From Clostridium felsineum DSM 794 (GTDB taxonomy: Bacteria > Bacillota > Clostridia > Clostridiales > Clostridiaceae), in NCBI RefSeq assembly GCF_002006355.2, contig NZ_CP096980.1:1116001-1180000 (forward strand): 64,000 nt of DNA, in the 5' to 3' direction. Positions 44,288 to 53,601 of the stretch are shown one piece after another. A program made the translations under genes and the position numbers. Below the pieces are notes generated by a model that did no database searches, was not told where the DNA came from, and saw nothing but the letters and a program-made list of their open reading frames with translations. The stretch's first letter is position 1, and every line of letters begins with the position of its first letter.

Positions 44288-46321
44288 ATGAAGATTAAAA
44301 GTGTTAGGGCAAGAACCTTAGTATCAGTATTACCAGTTATAGTTGTTATATTGATGATTATAATATCAGTTAGCTACTATTTTTCCAGAAATATGCTTAA
44401 TAAAGAAATTGATTTGAAAATGACTAATAATATAAATCAATTAAAAGAGACAATTACAAACAAACTTGAAGGGCATCAAAGGGTAGCAGAAACCCTTGCA
44501 AGAACTATAGAGGCAGATAATTTTACTATAACTAATAAAGATTACAAAAGCTTACTTAGTAAATATTCAGAAATAAATGCTGACACTTTTGGAGTAGGTA
44601 TTTGGTATGAACCTTGGAAATTTAAAAGTGATATGAAATACTTTGGACCTTATGTGTATAAAGACGGAGACAAGCTAGTTTATACAGAGGATTATATGAC
44701 AGCGGATTATGATTATCCTAGTCAACCTTGGTATAAAGATAGTAAAAACAGTAAGGTGAATTGGACACCACCTTATTATGATTCTGCGACCCAAATTACT
44801 ATGGCAACTGCGGCTGTTCCTTTTTATGATAAAAATAATAATTTTATAGGGGAAACTAGTGCTGATATAAATTTAAATAAGCTTCAACACATGGTAGATA
44901 GTTTAAAGATAGGCAACACAGGAAAAGCATTTTTGTTAACTAAAGAAGGCTTTTATATAACTGGAAGCAAAGATAAGATTATGAAGCAAAGCATCAAAAA
45001 GGATAGTAAATTTTCTGAAGTATCAGGAGAAATATTAAGTGGTAAAAGTGGGAGCAGCAATTATACTGATGGAAGTGATAAAAGGTTGGTATATTATACT
45101 TCTATTGGACAAACTAATTGGATCTTAGCAATAACTATATCACAATCAGAAATATACAAATCACTTAATTCACTGCTAAATATAATGATTTTGTTAAGTC
45201 TTGGTATGCTAATATTAGTTTCTGCTACTATTATAGTTTATGGTAATTATATAACAAAGAATATAGCTAAGGTTAACAACTTTTCTAAAACTATTTCTGA
45301 GGGTGATCTTACAAATACTATGAAGGTAGCATCTGAGGATGAATTAGGAGATATGACTAAAAACTTAAATACAATGGCTGAAAATCTAAAAAATGTATTT
45401 AGGAATTTTAGAGTTAATCTTGATAATATTGTAGGTACCTCAGAAGAACTTAAACAGAGTGCAGAAAAGACAGAAATGGCATCAGCAAAGGTTTCAAATA
45501 GCATGGCTGAGATATCAGAAAAGGTGGATTTGCAGGCAAGCAGTACTAGATCTATGTCAATGGGAGTTGAAGGTATAAATAAGGCAATTAAGAATATTAA
45601 AGAGAATATTTCTAAAACCTTTGAGCTTTCTGATTTTGCCTCAAGGGCAGCAGGAAATGGAGATAAGCTTATAGGTGAAGCTGTGAAACAAATAGATAAA
45701 ATGGCAAAGAACGTAAACGAAAGTGTAGATAAGGTAAATATGCTAGAGGATAAGTCAAATAAAATTAATAGTATAATTGAGATCATAAATAGTATATCAG
45801 AGCAAACAGATTTATTAGCACTTAATGCTGCAATTGAAGCGGCTAGTGCAGGTGAAGCTGGACGGGGTTTTGCAGTAGTTGCAGATGAAGTTAGAAAGCT
45901 AGCAGGGGAATCTAGCAAAGCAGCAGAGGAAATAGGAATTTTAATTAGAGATATTCAACTTGAAATAAATAACACTATAGAATCCATGAAAATAGGAGCT
46001 GAAGCAGTAGATAAGGGAAGTAATTTAGTAAAGACAGCGGGAAATTCCTTCGAGGAGATTGTAAAGTCAGTAAAACAAGTATCTGATAAGATAAATGATG
46101 TAGTGAATGAAGTAGATGGAATATATAATAGTTCTAATAATATGACAAATAATGTTTCAAATATAGCAGGTGCAGCAGATTTAACCTCCGAAAACGTAAA
46201 GGGAATTGCAGAAGCTTCTGAGGAACAGTCAGCTTTAATGGAACAAATTGTTAGGGCGTCAGAAGCTTTAACTAAAATAGTTGTAGAACTTCAAGGGGAA
46301 ATAAAAAGATATAAAATATAA
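44288..46321 (+). CDS. Methyl-accepting chemotaxis protein (dCache-HAMP-MCP)
   Basis: 677 residues. Membrane helix 1 (about 13-32), an extracellular double-Cache sensor (35-285; FGVGIWYEPWKF, YDYPSQPWYKDSK, GKAFLLTKEGFYITG), membrane helix 2 (about 293-318), HAMP (320-372) and a long cytoplasmic coiled coil whose tip (from about 505) is the classic QTDLLALNAAIEAASAGEAG. dCache_1 domains bind small ligands such as amino acids; the ligand is not readable. It signals through CheA/CheW to the flagellar motor. Start supported by GGAGG. Confidence 0.93.
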   Translation: MKIKSVRARTLVSVLPVIVVILMIIISVSYYFSRNMLNKEIDLKMTNNINQLKETITNKLEGHQRVAETLARTIEADNFTITNKDYKSLLSKYSEINADTFGVGIWYEPWKFKSDMKYFGPYVYKDGDKLVYTEDYMTADYDYPSQPWYKDSKNSKVNWTPPYYDSATQITMATAAVPFYDKNNNFIGETSADINLNKLQHMVDSLKIGNTGKAFLLTKEGFYITGSKDKIMKQSIKKDSKFSEVSGEILSGKSGSSNYTDGSDKRLVYYTSIGQTNWILAITISQSEIYKSLNSLLNIMILLSLGMLILVSATIIVYGNYITKNIAKVNNFSKTISEGDLTNTMKVASEDELGDMTKNLNTMAENLKNVFRNFRVNLDNIVGTSEELKQSAEKTEMASAKVSNSMAEISEKVDLQASSTRSMSMGVEGINKAIKNIKENISKTFELSDFASRAAGNGDKLIGEAVKQIDKMAKNVNESVDKVNMLEDKSNKINSIIEIINSISEQTDLLALNAAIEAASAGEAGRGFAVVADEVRKLAGESSKAAEEIGILIRDIQLEINNTIESMKIGAEAVDKGSNLVKTAGNSFEEIVKSVKQVSDKINDVVNEVDGIYNSSNNMTNNVSNIAGAADLTSENVKGIAEASEEQSALMEQIVRASEALTKIVVELQGEIKRYKI

Positions 46322-46325
46322 TAAT

Positions 46326-46362
46326 AAGCCTTCTGCTTACTAAAAACAGAAGGCTTTATTTT
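46326..46362 (+). terminator. Terminator of the chemotaxis receptor gene
   Basis: AAGCCTTCTG pairs perfectly with CAGAAGGCTT around an 11-base loop, followed by TATTTT. It overlaps the end of murE. Confidence 0.82.
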
Positions 46363-47812
46363 AATTTAAAAATTCAGTAACAACTTCTCTATCATCAAAA
46401 TGAATTTTTGTGTTACCGATAATTTGATAATCTTCATGACCTTTTCCTGCTATTATTAAAATATCCTCTTCCTTTAGGTTTTCAATACCGCGTTTAATTG
46501 CTTCTCTTCTATCTGTAACTTTTTCGTAGGAAGAATTTATGGATTGCATGCCTCGTTCAATATCTCTTATAATATCCTCAGGTTTCTCGTGCCTAGGATT
46601 ATCGGAGGTTATTATACAGTAATCAGAAAGAATTCCAACGGCCATGCCCATAAGACCTCTTTTACTTTTATCTCTATCGCCGCCGCAGCCAAATACTGTT
46701 ATAATTTTCCCGTTAGTCATTTCTCTAGCCATAATTAGTAGTTTTTCAAGCGAATCAGGAGTATGAGCATAATCTATTATAATATTTTTGTTTAAAGGAT
46801 TTTTCACGGTTTCTAGTCTTCCTAAAACAGGTTTTATATGACTAGTTAATTTTAAAACCTCCTCAAATTGAAAACCTAGGCAAAGTAAACTTCCTATAGC
46901 AGCTAAAGTGTTGTAAACAGTAAACTCACCAGGTACATTTACTGTGATTTTTGAGGATAAAGCTTTATATTTAACCTCAAAGGATACGGAATTTGGACTA
47001 TAGCTTATGCTTTTAGCTGTAAGATCTGCCTTAGTTAAAACTCCATAAGTGAAAAACTTACAGGTTCCTTTTGCCATAATCTCTGCAGCAATATTGTCAT
47101 CAAGATTTATTACACCAACAGGACATTTTTTAAATAGCTTTATCTTTTCATTTTTATAGTTTTCCATGGTACCGTGTTCATCAAGATGGTCCTGAGAAAG
47201 GTTTGTAAATACACCTACCTTAAAGCTGCAAAAGTCAACTCTATGTTTCATTAGAGCAGAAGAGGTTACCTCCATAACAGCATTTTTAGCATCCTTGTCT
47301 ATAAAGTCTCTTAATATTTGATTCAGTTCTAAAGCTTCCGGTGTAGTAGGATTAATTTTTTCTACATTTATTTCCTTATCTTTTAATTCGTAACCTAAGG
47401 TTCCTATGGTACCAGTGCTTTCACCATGAGCTTCAAGCATATCACGTATATAATGAATAACAGTAGTTTTTCCATTAGTACCAGTAACTCCAATTAAATT
47501 TAGTTCTTTAGAGGGCTCCTCATAAAATAAATTACATAGGCATGCTAAAGCTACCTTAGAATTATGGACTTTTACTAAAGTTACATTTTCTATATCATCA
47601 CAAAAAGCATCATCTATTATGACTGCAGCAGCCCCATTTTGCGCAGCTTCTTTAATAAAATCATGACCATCAAAATGTGCTCCTTTAATGGAGACAAAGG
47701 CATAATTTTTTTTCACTTTTTTAGAATTGTAACTTATACCATCTATTTCTATATTAACGTCCCCTTTTATTATTTTGTAATCAAGGTTATGCAAAAGTTC
47801 TTTTAATTTCAT
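46361..47812 (-). CDS. murE: UDP-MurNAc-L-Ala-D-Glu:meso-diaminopimelate ligase MurE
   Basis: 483 residues, the usual length. The ATP loop is GVTGTNGKTT (about 108), the catalytic carbamylated-lysine region and YAHTPDSL follow, and TSDNPRHEKP (about 400) contains DNPR, which marks meso-diaminopimelate rather than lysine as the amino acid added. It makes UDP-MurNAc-tripeptide in the cytoplasm. It stands apart from the main cell-wall/division cluster, so a second murE elsewhere is possible. It has GGAGG 6 bases before the ATG. Confidence 0.93.
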   Translation of the reverse strand: MKLKELLHNLDYKIIKGDVNIEIDGISYNSKKVKKNYAFVSIKGAHFDGHDFIKEAAQNGAAAVIIDDAFCDDIENVTLVKVHNSKVALACLCNLFYEEPSKELNLIGVTGTNGKTTVIHYIRDMLEAHGESTGTIGTLGYELKDKEINVEKINPTTPEALELNQILRDFIDKDAKNAVMEVTSSALMKHRVDFCSFKVGVFTNLSQDHLDEHGTMENYKNEKIKLFKKCPVGVINLDDNIAAEIMAKGTCKFFTYGVLTKADLTAKSISYSPNSVSFEVKYKALSSKITVNVPGEFTVYNTLAAIGSLLCLGFQFEEVLKLTSHIKPVLGRLETVKNPLNKNIIIDYAHTPDSLEKLLIMAREMTNGKIITVFGCGGDRDKSKRGLMGMAVGILSDYCIITSDNPRHEKPEDIIRDIERGMQSINSSYEKVTDRREAIKRGIENLKEEDILIIAGKGHEDYQIIGNTKIHFDDREVVTEFLN

Positions 47813-47932
47813 GTGAAACCCTCCATATAAACATTCTATATACTAGTATATATTAAATTTTAACAATGAATAGTGTATAAATTGCTTGATACATTGCAAA
47901 AAATGCTATATGATTTTTTTGAGGTGTTTAAA

Positions 47933-48772
47933 ATGGACAAGAAAAAAGGGTATCTTAATGAAGATTTTCAGCTTTTTCATTTAAAGGATAAAAAAAGTCA
48001 AAGCTTTGAATTTCATTACCATGATTTTAATAAAATAATAATATTTATATCTGGAAAGGTTACATACCTTATAGAAGGAAAAGCCTACGAGCTTAGGCCT
48101 TGGGATATTCTACTTGTAAATAATCATGATGTGCATAAACCAATTATTGATTCAAAGAAAACTTATGAGAGAATAATTATATGGGCAAACTCTGAATTTA
48201 TAGAAAAACATAATTATGACAATTGTAATCTTGCTAATTGCTTTGAGGTGGCAAAGGAAAAGAGTTTTAATCTTGTAAGACTTAAAAATGAGTTTAAGGA
48301 TAATATTAAGTTTATAATAAATTCCCTTGAAGAATCTATTGTGTCAGAGGAATTTGGAAGTAAACTCTTAAGTAATTCGCTTTTTATGCAGCTTATTGTT
48401 TATTTAAATAGAGTCCATTTGGCAAAATCCTATTTGAAGGATAAGGACACTTTTCAGTATGATAAACAGATTGAAAAAATATTAAAATATATTAATACTA
48501 ATTTGAATAACGATCTTTCAATAGAAAATATAGCTCAAAGATTTTTTATAAGTAAATATTATCTTATGCACAAATTTAAAAAAGAAACGGGGTATACTGT
48601 GCATAACTATGTGCTTCAAAAAAGATTACTGCTTTCAAAGGATATGATAAAAGATGGAGAAACAATAACTAAAACATATCTTCAGTGTGGATTTAAGGAC
48701 TATTCATCTTATTTTCGTGCTTTTAAAAAACTTTTTGGGAAATCACCAAGAGACTTTTGTAATAATATTTGA
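47933..48772 (+). CDS. AraC-family transcriptional regulator with cupin sensor
   Basis: 279 residues. The N-terminal half is an AraC-type cupin (FHYHDFNKIIIFISGKVTYL, LRPWDILLVNNHDVHKP); the C-terminal 95 residues hold two helix-turn-helix motifs with the signature CGFKDYSSYFRAFKKLFGKS. The effector is unknown. The ATG at 47933 follows GAGGTG; a longer frame from 47873 is AT-rich and lies in the promoter area. Its stop is 11 bases from the peptidase start, suggesting a joint transcript. Confidence 0.88.
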   Translation: MDKKKGYLNEDFQLFHLKDKKSQSFEFHYHDFNKIIIFISGKVTYLIEGKAYELRPWDILLVNNHDVHKPIIDSKKTYERIIIWANSEFIEKHNYDNCNLANCFEVAKEKSFNLVRLKNEFKDNIKFIINSLEESIVSEEFGSKLLSNSLFMQLIVYLNRVHLAKSYLKDKDTFQYDKQIEKILKYINTNLNNDLSIENIAQRFFISKYYLMHKFKKETGYTVHNYVLQKRLLLSKDMIKDGETITKTYLQCGFKDYSSYFRAFKKLFGKSPRDFCNNI

Positions 48773-48783
48773 GGGAGGAAATT

Positions 48784-50202
48784 ATGCAGAATTTTTTAAA
48801 TAGGAATAAAGTAATTTTTCACCAAAATAAAATAAACGAACTTGGACCAAGATTTACAGGTAGTGAGGCTCATAAAAAATTAATAAAATACTTTGAAGAG
48901 GAACTTATAAAGCTAGATTTTCAAGTTCTTAAGGATGAACATAGCTTTGAGAAATGGGAAGCTAAAAGATGGGGACTTTCCATAAAAAATAATAGTGGAC
49001 AGTTTGAAGAAGTGGAGGTAGCTTCATACTATCCTTATTCAGGAGAGACAAAAGGTGAAGCTATTGGGCAATTAGTTTATGTAAAGAACTCTAAAGATTT
49101 TAAGAAAGCAAAGGGGAAAATTGCTTTGGTGGAGGTAGCTGTACCTAAACTGCCAGCAAGATTATTTTTTAAGAAAAGATGCTGCTATCCAGAAGGAAAA
49201 GCTAAGCTGCCTAAAAAAATTGTGAATTCAGTTATAGGTTCGGTGCTTAAAGGTCCTAATTTAAAAAAAGCAGCGGAAGAAGGAGTTTTAGGGGTAGTAT
49301 GCATATGGAAAAATTTATCAGAGGAAAGCATAGGAGGGCAGTATCTGCCTTTTACAACGCCTTACGGACAGTGTCCAGCTTTGTGGGTAAATGAAAGAAT
49401 AGGAGAAAAGTTAAAAAGTTTAGCTGAAAATGGAGTAGAGGCAAAGTTTTTATTAGAAGCTCAAAAAGAAAAAGCAGCCAGTGAAACTATATATGCTGTG
49501 TTAAAAGGAAAAAACGAGAGAGAAACTATTATAGTAAATACACATACAGATGGACCTAATGCGGTAGAAGAGAACGGTGGTGCAGCCCTTTTAATGCTGG
49601 CAGAGTATTTCTCTAAAATACCTGTGGAGTATAGAAATAGAACTCTTGTATTTGTTTTTGTATCGGGACATTTTAGAATACCGGAATTTGGAATAAAGGG
49701 TCAAGCAACTACAAGATGGCTAGAAAACCATAAAGAGCTTTGGGATGGAAAGAAAGATAATAAAAAAGCAGTGGCAGGGGTAACAATAGAGCACCTTGGC
49801 TGTACTGGGTGGACTGATGTTGAGGGAGAGTTTAAGAAGGCAGAAGATTTAGAGCTTGAACTTGTATATACAGGAAATAAGCTTATGAATAAAATATATT
49901 TAAATTCTTTAAGTGGAAGAAGTAAGGTGAGGAGTATTACCTTAAAACCAAAGGCTAATATTTATTTTGGAGAAGGGCAGCCTTTGTACAATGCTAAAAT
50001 ACCTACCATATCTTTAGTTCCTGCTCCTGAATATTTGTGCTCAGTTAAAGAAAGTGGTCATATTGAAAAACTTGATATAGATTTTATGTTGGAGCAGATA
50101 GAAAGCTTTGTAAAGGTAATCGAAGAAATAGATAAAACTAAGGAAATAGGAGAAGTGGAGGAGCAGAGCTTTGGAATTTTACAGCTGATTATTAAGGAAT
50201 GA
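48784..50202 (+). CDS. M28-type peptidase/aminopeptidase-like protein
   Basis: 472 residues. The zinc-peptidase core has VNTHTDGPNAVEENGGAALL (HxD plus the paired metal site) and LVFVFVSGHFRIPEFG, with a PA-like inserted domain (about 80-240). It resembles family M28 metallopeptidases that cut the N-terminal residue from peptides, but one usual glutamate is not obvious, so activity is likely rather than certain. No signal peptide. The ribosome site GGGAGGAA sits before the ATG at 48784; an earlier TTG overlaps the AraC stop. Confidence 0.72.
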   Translation: MQNFLNRNKVIFHQNKINELGPRFTGSEAHKKLIKYFEEELIKLDFQVLKDEHSFEKWEAKRWGLSIKNNSGQFEEVEVASYYPYSGETKGEAIGQLVYVKNSKDFKKAKGKIALVEVAVPKLPARLFFKKRCCYPEGKAKLPKKIVNSVIGSVLKGPNLKKAAEEGVLGVVCIWKNLSEESIGGQYLPFTTPYGQCPALWVNERIGEKLKSLAENGVEAKFLLEAQKEKAASETIYAVLKGKNERETIIVNTHTDGPNAVEENGGAALLMLAEYFSKIPVEYRNRTLVFVFVSGHFRIPEFGIKGQATTRWLENHKELWDGKKDNKKAVAGVTIEHLGCTGWTDVEGEFKKAEDLELELVYTGNKLMNKIYLNSLSGRSKVRSITLKPKANIYFGEGQPLYNAKIPTISLVPAPEYLCSVKESGHIEKLDIDFMLEQIESFVKVIEEIDKTKEIGEVEEQSFGILQLIIKE

Positions 50203-50336
50203 CAATTCAATAGAGTTATTTTGTAACGAAAAAGCTGAGTACATATTAAAGACTACGAAAAAAGTAAAAGAAGAATTTATATTGGAAAACTTTCAAATAA
50301 AAAATTAATTTTAATTTAAAAAATAATAAAAAAGTA

Positions 50337-50365
50337 TTGACGAAAACTGTAGAAAATGATATATT
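50337..50365 (+). promoter_or_regulatory. Sigma-A promoter of the small lipoprotein gene
   Basis: TTGACG (50337-50342), a 17-base spacer and TATATT (50360-50365). Confidence 0.65.
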
Positions 50366-50402
50366 TATCTCATAAAAAAAACCACGAAATTGAATATACC
50401 CT

Positions 50403-50447
50403 GAATTGCTCCTTCTTAAACTTTTAAGAGGGAGCAATTTGGTTTTG
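50403..50447 (+). terminator. Leader hairpin with terminator character
   Basis: AATTGCTCC pairs with GGAGCAATT; an inner TTAA/TTAA arm is possible. It is followed by TGGTTTTGTTT. Since it lies after a promoter and before a gene, it may act as an attenuator rather than end an upstream gene. Confidence 0.5.
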
Positions 50448-50490
50448 TTTGATATGTATTAAAAAATAAATATGTAGGCGGGAGCAAAAA

Positions 50491-51042
50491 ATGAAAAACA
50501 TTAAATTAAAAATGACAGCCATAGTAATAGGAGTAATTACAATAGTAGGTTTAACAGGATGTGCTGCCTCAAAAACAGCAGATAAGCCTGTGCCTTCGAA
50601 ACAATATAACTATTCACAATTTACAAAGATAAAGGTTGGAATGACTTATGAAGAAACTAAAAAAATCCTAGGAGCAGGAAAAAAGGATTCTGATAAGCAA
50701 GGTAAAATATCATATAAGTGGAAAAATGATGATTATTCATTTATAGATGTTACATATAGTACTTCAACTAATAAGGCAATAGAGAAAATGGAATATAAGC
50801 TTGGCGATAATAAAATAAAAGTATCAAAGAATAAGTACTACAAAATAAAAGGTAAACAAAACTACGATGATATAAAAGCATTATTAGGTGGAGATGGAAC
50901 TGTATCAGAAGAAAACGATACAGGAACAGGTACAACCGATAAAGAATATATTTGGGGAAATGATAGTGATGAAAATGGATACATATCAGTTTCGTTTACA
51001 AATGGATATGCATCCTTTAAATCGGGAAATTACCTTAAGTAA
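50491..51042 (+). CDS. Small lipoprotein with two DUF3862/SmpA-like repeats
   Basis: 183 residues. The signal peptide (1-23) ends in the lipobox LTGC. The mature part holds two related units (about 43-110 and 112-183), each beginning with a YxKIK.GxxYxxxKxxLG-type helix and ending in a YxWxND..xYIxVxF beta strand. This resembles DUF3862 and the BamE/BLIP-like fold. The function is unknown; it is an extracellular membrane-anchored protein. Ribosome site GGCGGGAG. Confidence 0.72.
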   Translation: MKNIKLKMTAIVIGVITIVGLTGCAASKTADKPVPSKQYNYSQFTKIKVGMTYEETKKILGAGKKDSDKQGKISYKWKNDDYSFIDVTYSTSTNKAIEKMEYKLGDNKIKVSKNKYYKIKGKQNYDDIKALLGGDGTVSEENDTGTGTTDKEYIWGNDSDENGYISVSFTNGYASFKSGNYLK

Positions 51043-51052
51043 TTAATAACAT

Positions 51053-51081
51053 AAAAGGGGCTATTTTTATAGTCCTTTTTA
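51053..51081 (+). terminator. Terminator of the small lipoprotein gene
   Basis: AAAGGGGCTA pairs with TAGTCCTTTTT, followed by T residues. Confidence 0.7.
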
Positions 51082-51132
51082 AAAGGTTATAAAGCAAAAT
51101 AACTTTTTTGTATAGAAAATTACAAATTTATA

Positions 51133-51161
51133 TTGACAGCTTGCATTATATATAATATAAT
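51133..51161 (+). promoter_or_regulatory. Strong sigma-A promoter of the tRNA-Trp gene
   Basis: Perfect TTGACA (51133-51138), a 17-base spacer and perfect TATAAT (51156-51161), 54 bases upstream of the tRNA. Confidence 0.85.
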
Positions 51162-51215
51162 ATTTATTGTCGGTAGCGGCTTTATAGAAATTACTGTAAG
51201 GTTAAAACTGAATAT

Positions 51216-51290
51216 AGGGGTATGGCTCAACGGTAGAGTAGTGGTCTCCAAAACCATTGGTTCTGGGTTCAAATCCTAGTGCCCCTGCCA
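51216..51290 (+). tRNA. tRNA-Trp (anticodon CCA)
   Basis: 75 nucleotides with a complete cloverleaf: acceptor AGGGGTA/TGCCCCT, D arm with GGCTCAACGGTAGAGT, anticodon stem GTGGT/ACCAT around the loop CTCCAAA (anticodon CCA at 51248-51250), T arm with GGTTCAAATCC, and an encoded 3' CCA. Single tRNA with its own promoter and terminator. Confidence 0.96.
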
Positions 51291-51304
51291 AATTAAAGTT
51301 TAAG

Positions 51305-51332
51305 CGTCTCAAGTGTTTGAGGCGTTTTTTTA
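51305..51332 (+). terminator. Terminator of tRNA-Trp
   Basis: CGTCTCAA pairs with TTGAGGCG (one wobble), followed by seven T. Confidence 0.88.
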
Positions 51333-51406
51333 TTTTTTGATTTTGGATTAATGTAGAAATGATAGCATTTGTTAAAAAAAATTAAAGTAGATTTTACAAA
51401 AAAAAA

Positions 51407-51435
51407 TTGAAATTAACAAACAAAAAAGGTATAAT
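51407..51435 (+). promoter_or_regulatory. Sigma-A promoter of the polyketide cluster
   Basis: TTGAAA (51407-51412), a 17-base spacer and perfect TATAAT (51430-51435), the only clear promoter found before the ABC exporter. It may drive the long run of close genes that follows. Confidence 0.7.
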
Positions 51436-51570
51436 TTAGATAAAAATCATAAAAAGTGGATACAGATGTAAAATTGCATAAATATTTAGAAAATTTTAAA
51501 GATTGAAATAAAGTATTTTGTAATATGTATTTGGATAACCGTAAATTTATTTTATAAGGGTGGTGGGAAA

Positions 51571-51615
51571 TTGCATAAGTTAAAAAATATAAGCTACAAA
51601 AATATACTCAGGTAA
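51571..51615 (+). CDS. Possible 14-residue leader peptide
   Basis: A TTG codon 3 bases after GGGTGGTGGG opens a 14-codon frame (HKLKNISYKNILR, then TAA). It lies in the long leader before the ABC exporter. It may be a regulatory leader peptide, or chance. Confidence 0.25.
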   Translation: MHKLKNISYKNILR

Positions 51616-51668
51616 ATAAAATATAAAATTAAAACTCTATTGAAATTTAATATGAGGAGAATGTAATT

Positions 51669-53396
51669 GTGAAAGTGGATTATAAAAATTATGATAATCA
51701 ACAATTAATGTGTAGAAGACAGTTCATGATAAATAACAAACTTAATTTTATTGCAACTATAATAACTCAAACAATTTTTTCTATAGTATCTATTTCAGTA
51801 TCATTTTTAATGATGATTACTATAGATGCAATAGAGTATAAAGATATTTCACGTATAAAATTAGCAGTAGTATTTATTGTTTCAATATTAGTATTATATG
51901 GTACTTTTGGATATGCACAAAAAGTTTTGAAAAATAGATATATTAAATTAGCATTATCTAATTTTAAAGATTATATTTTTAGAAAAATATTAAGTAAATC
52001 CATTAAAGAATTCGGAACAGAGTTTACAGGCAGAATTATCAATACTTTTTCTAATGATTTAAGCTCTATTGAATTACATTATGTAGATGGAACACTTCAA
52101 ATCATTCAACAAACTTTAATGTTCGTTATTGCTTTGAGTGCAATGCTTTATTTAAACTTAATTTTGGCAATTTGTGTAATATTAGCTTGTGTAATACCAA
52201 TAACCTTGTCATTAATATTAGGTAGACATCTTGTATTAAAAGAAAGAAAAACATCAGATGAGGGAGAGAGTTTTGTTGATCAAGTAAAGGATTTGTTGAA
52301 TGGTTTTATTTTAATTAAGAGTTTTAAAGCAGAGAAAGAAGTACTTAATCTTTTTAGAAAAAAAAATTTATCACTTGAAGAAGCTAAACGAGATAGGCGT
52401 GATACAAATGATTCTGTAAGCCTTGCTAGTACATTTTCAACAATATTAGTAGTAACTATGATTTTTACTGTAGGTTCATATTTTGCTTACAAAAATATAA
52501 TGTCTATTGGTGCAATAATTGCTTTTATTGAATTATCTCAGTATGCAACTGGTCCTGTTGAAAAGATTTTTCCTCTTCTAACTAACAAAAAAGCTTCTTT
52601 AACGCTTATAGAAAAAATCTCTAATGTTATAAGTGAAAAAGAAGAGAAGGATGAAAAAATATCAATTAGTAGTGTAGGTTCGTCTATCATTATGAAAGAT
52701 GTATCTTTTTCTTATAATACTGAAAAAACCATATTAAAGGGAATAGATTTGAAATTTGAGAAGGGAAAAAGTTATGCCATTGTAGGAAGCAGTGGATGTG
52801 GAAAGTCTACACTGATACAGTTATTATTAGGGTATTATTATGACTATAAAGGAGAGATATTAATTGACGGAAAGCAGCTTAAAAACATTAATTTAGATAG
52901 CTTATATGATGTTATTTCAGTTATACAGCAAAATGTCTTTCTTTTTGATAGCAGTATAAAAAACAATATAACAATGTTTAAAGAATTTAGTGAGGATAAA
53001 TTTAATAATGCAGTTGCTATGGCAGGATTATCGGATTTAATATCAGAAAAAGGAATTGATTACAGTAGTGGTGAAGGAGGTTCTAATCTATCAGGAGGTG
53101 AAAAACAGCGCATATCTATTGCACGTTGCCTTATTAGAGAAACTCCAGTGATAATTATGGATGAAGCAACAGCAGCTCTTGATAATAAAACATCATATGA
53201 AGTTGAAAATGCAATTCTTAATCTTAAAGGACTTACAAAAATAATAGTTACTCATAAATTTAATGAAGAAATTATGAAGAAATATGATAAGATAATAGTT
53301 CTTCGTGATGGCAATATAGCAGAAATGGGAAAATTTCAGGAATTGATGGAACAAAAAAATCACTTCTTTTCATTATATAATGTTACAAAAATTTAA
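51669..53396 (+). CDS. ABC exporter (membrane-ATPase fusion)
   Basis: 575 residues: six membrane helices (about 25-310) followed by an ATPase domain with Walker A GSSGCGKST (about 373), signature LSGGEKQR (about 474), Walker B VIIMDEAT and the H-loop histidine (VTHK). It is an MsbA/LmrA-type half transporter working as a homodimer, without a C39 peptidase domain. At the head of a polyketide operon, it is the natural candidate for product export or self-protection. The start is GTG 51669 with AGGAG upstream. A 205-base gap follows. Confidence 0.88.
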   Translation: MKVDYKNYDNQQLMCRRQFMINNKLNFIATIITQTIFSIVSISVSFLMMITIDAIEYKDISRIKLAVVFIVSILVLYGTFGYAQKVLKNRYIKLALSNFKDYIFRKILSKSIKEFGTEFTGRIINTFSNDLSSIELHYVDGTLQIIQQTLMFVIALSAMLYLNLILAICVILACVIPITLSLILGRHLVLKERKTSDEGESFVDQVKDLLNGFILIKSFKAEKEVLNLFRKKNLSLEEAKRDRRDTNDSVSLASTFSTILVVTMIFTVGSYFAYKNIMSIGAIIAFIELSQYATGPVEKIFPLLTNKKASLTLIEKISNVISEKEEKDEKISISSVGSSIIMKDVSFSYNTEKTILKGIDLKFEKGKSYAIVGSSGCGKSTLIQLLLGYYYDYKGEILIDGKQLKNINLDSLYDVISVIQQNVFLFDSSIKNNITMFKEFSEDKFNNAVAMAGLSDLISEKGIDYSSGEGGSNLSGGEKQRISIARCLIRETPVIIMDEATAALDNKTSYEVENAILNLKGLTKIIVTHKFNEEIMKKYDKIIVLRDGNIAEMGKFQELMEQKNHFFSLYNVTKI

Positions 53397-53601
53397 AGTT
53401 GTATTTGTAAGAATTAAAAATAATATAATTACGCATTATTTAACAATTAATAATGTGATTTACAAAAAATATATTATAAGAGCATAATGAATTTTTTGAA
53501 AATTAAGAATAAACATTTACGTAAAATATTATGTTTAAAAGATTGGAGGGTAGATATTAAGGATTTTAGAATAGAAATAATAAATTTATATGGAGGATAT
53601 T

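Larger units (their letters stand above)
50203..50490. other. Intergenic region with promoter and leader hairpin
   Basis: No gene. It contains a good promoter (50337-50365) and a hairpin between it and the next gene (50403-50439). Confidence 0.5.
51333..51668. other. Leader region of the polyketide cluster
   Basis: No full gene. It contains a clear promoter (51407-51435) and a 230-base leader with a possible short leader peptide (51571-51615). Confidence 0.5.

Noticed and set aside
45247..45918. 223-codon minus-strand frame inside the chemotaxis receptor
   Set aside because: Mirror of the alanine/serine-rich coiled coil; serine/leucine-rich translation without domains.
53397..53601. Short frame starting at ATT with GGAGGG before it, ahead of the dehydrogenase gene
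   Set aside because: No standard start codon and no protein-like pattern; treated as leader sequence.
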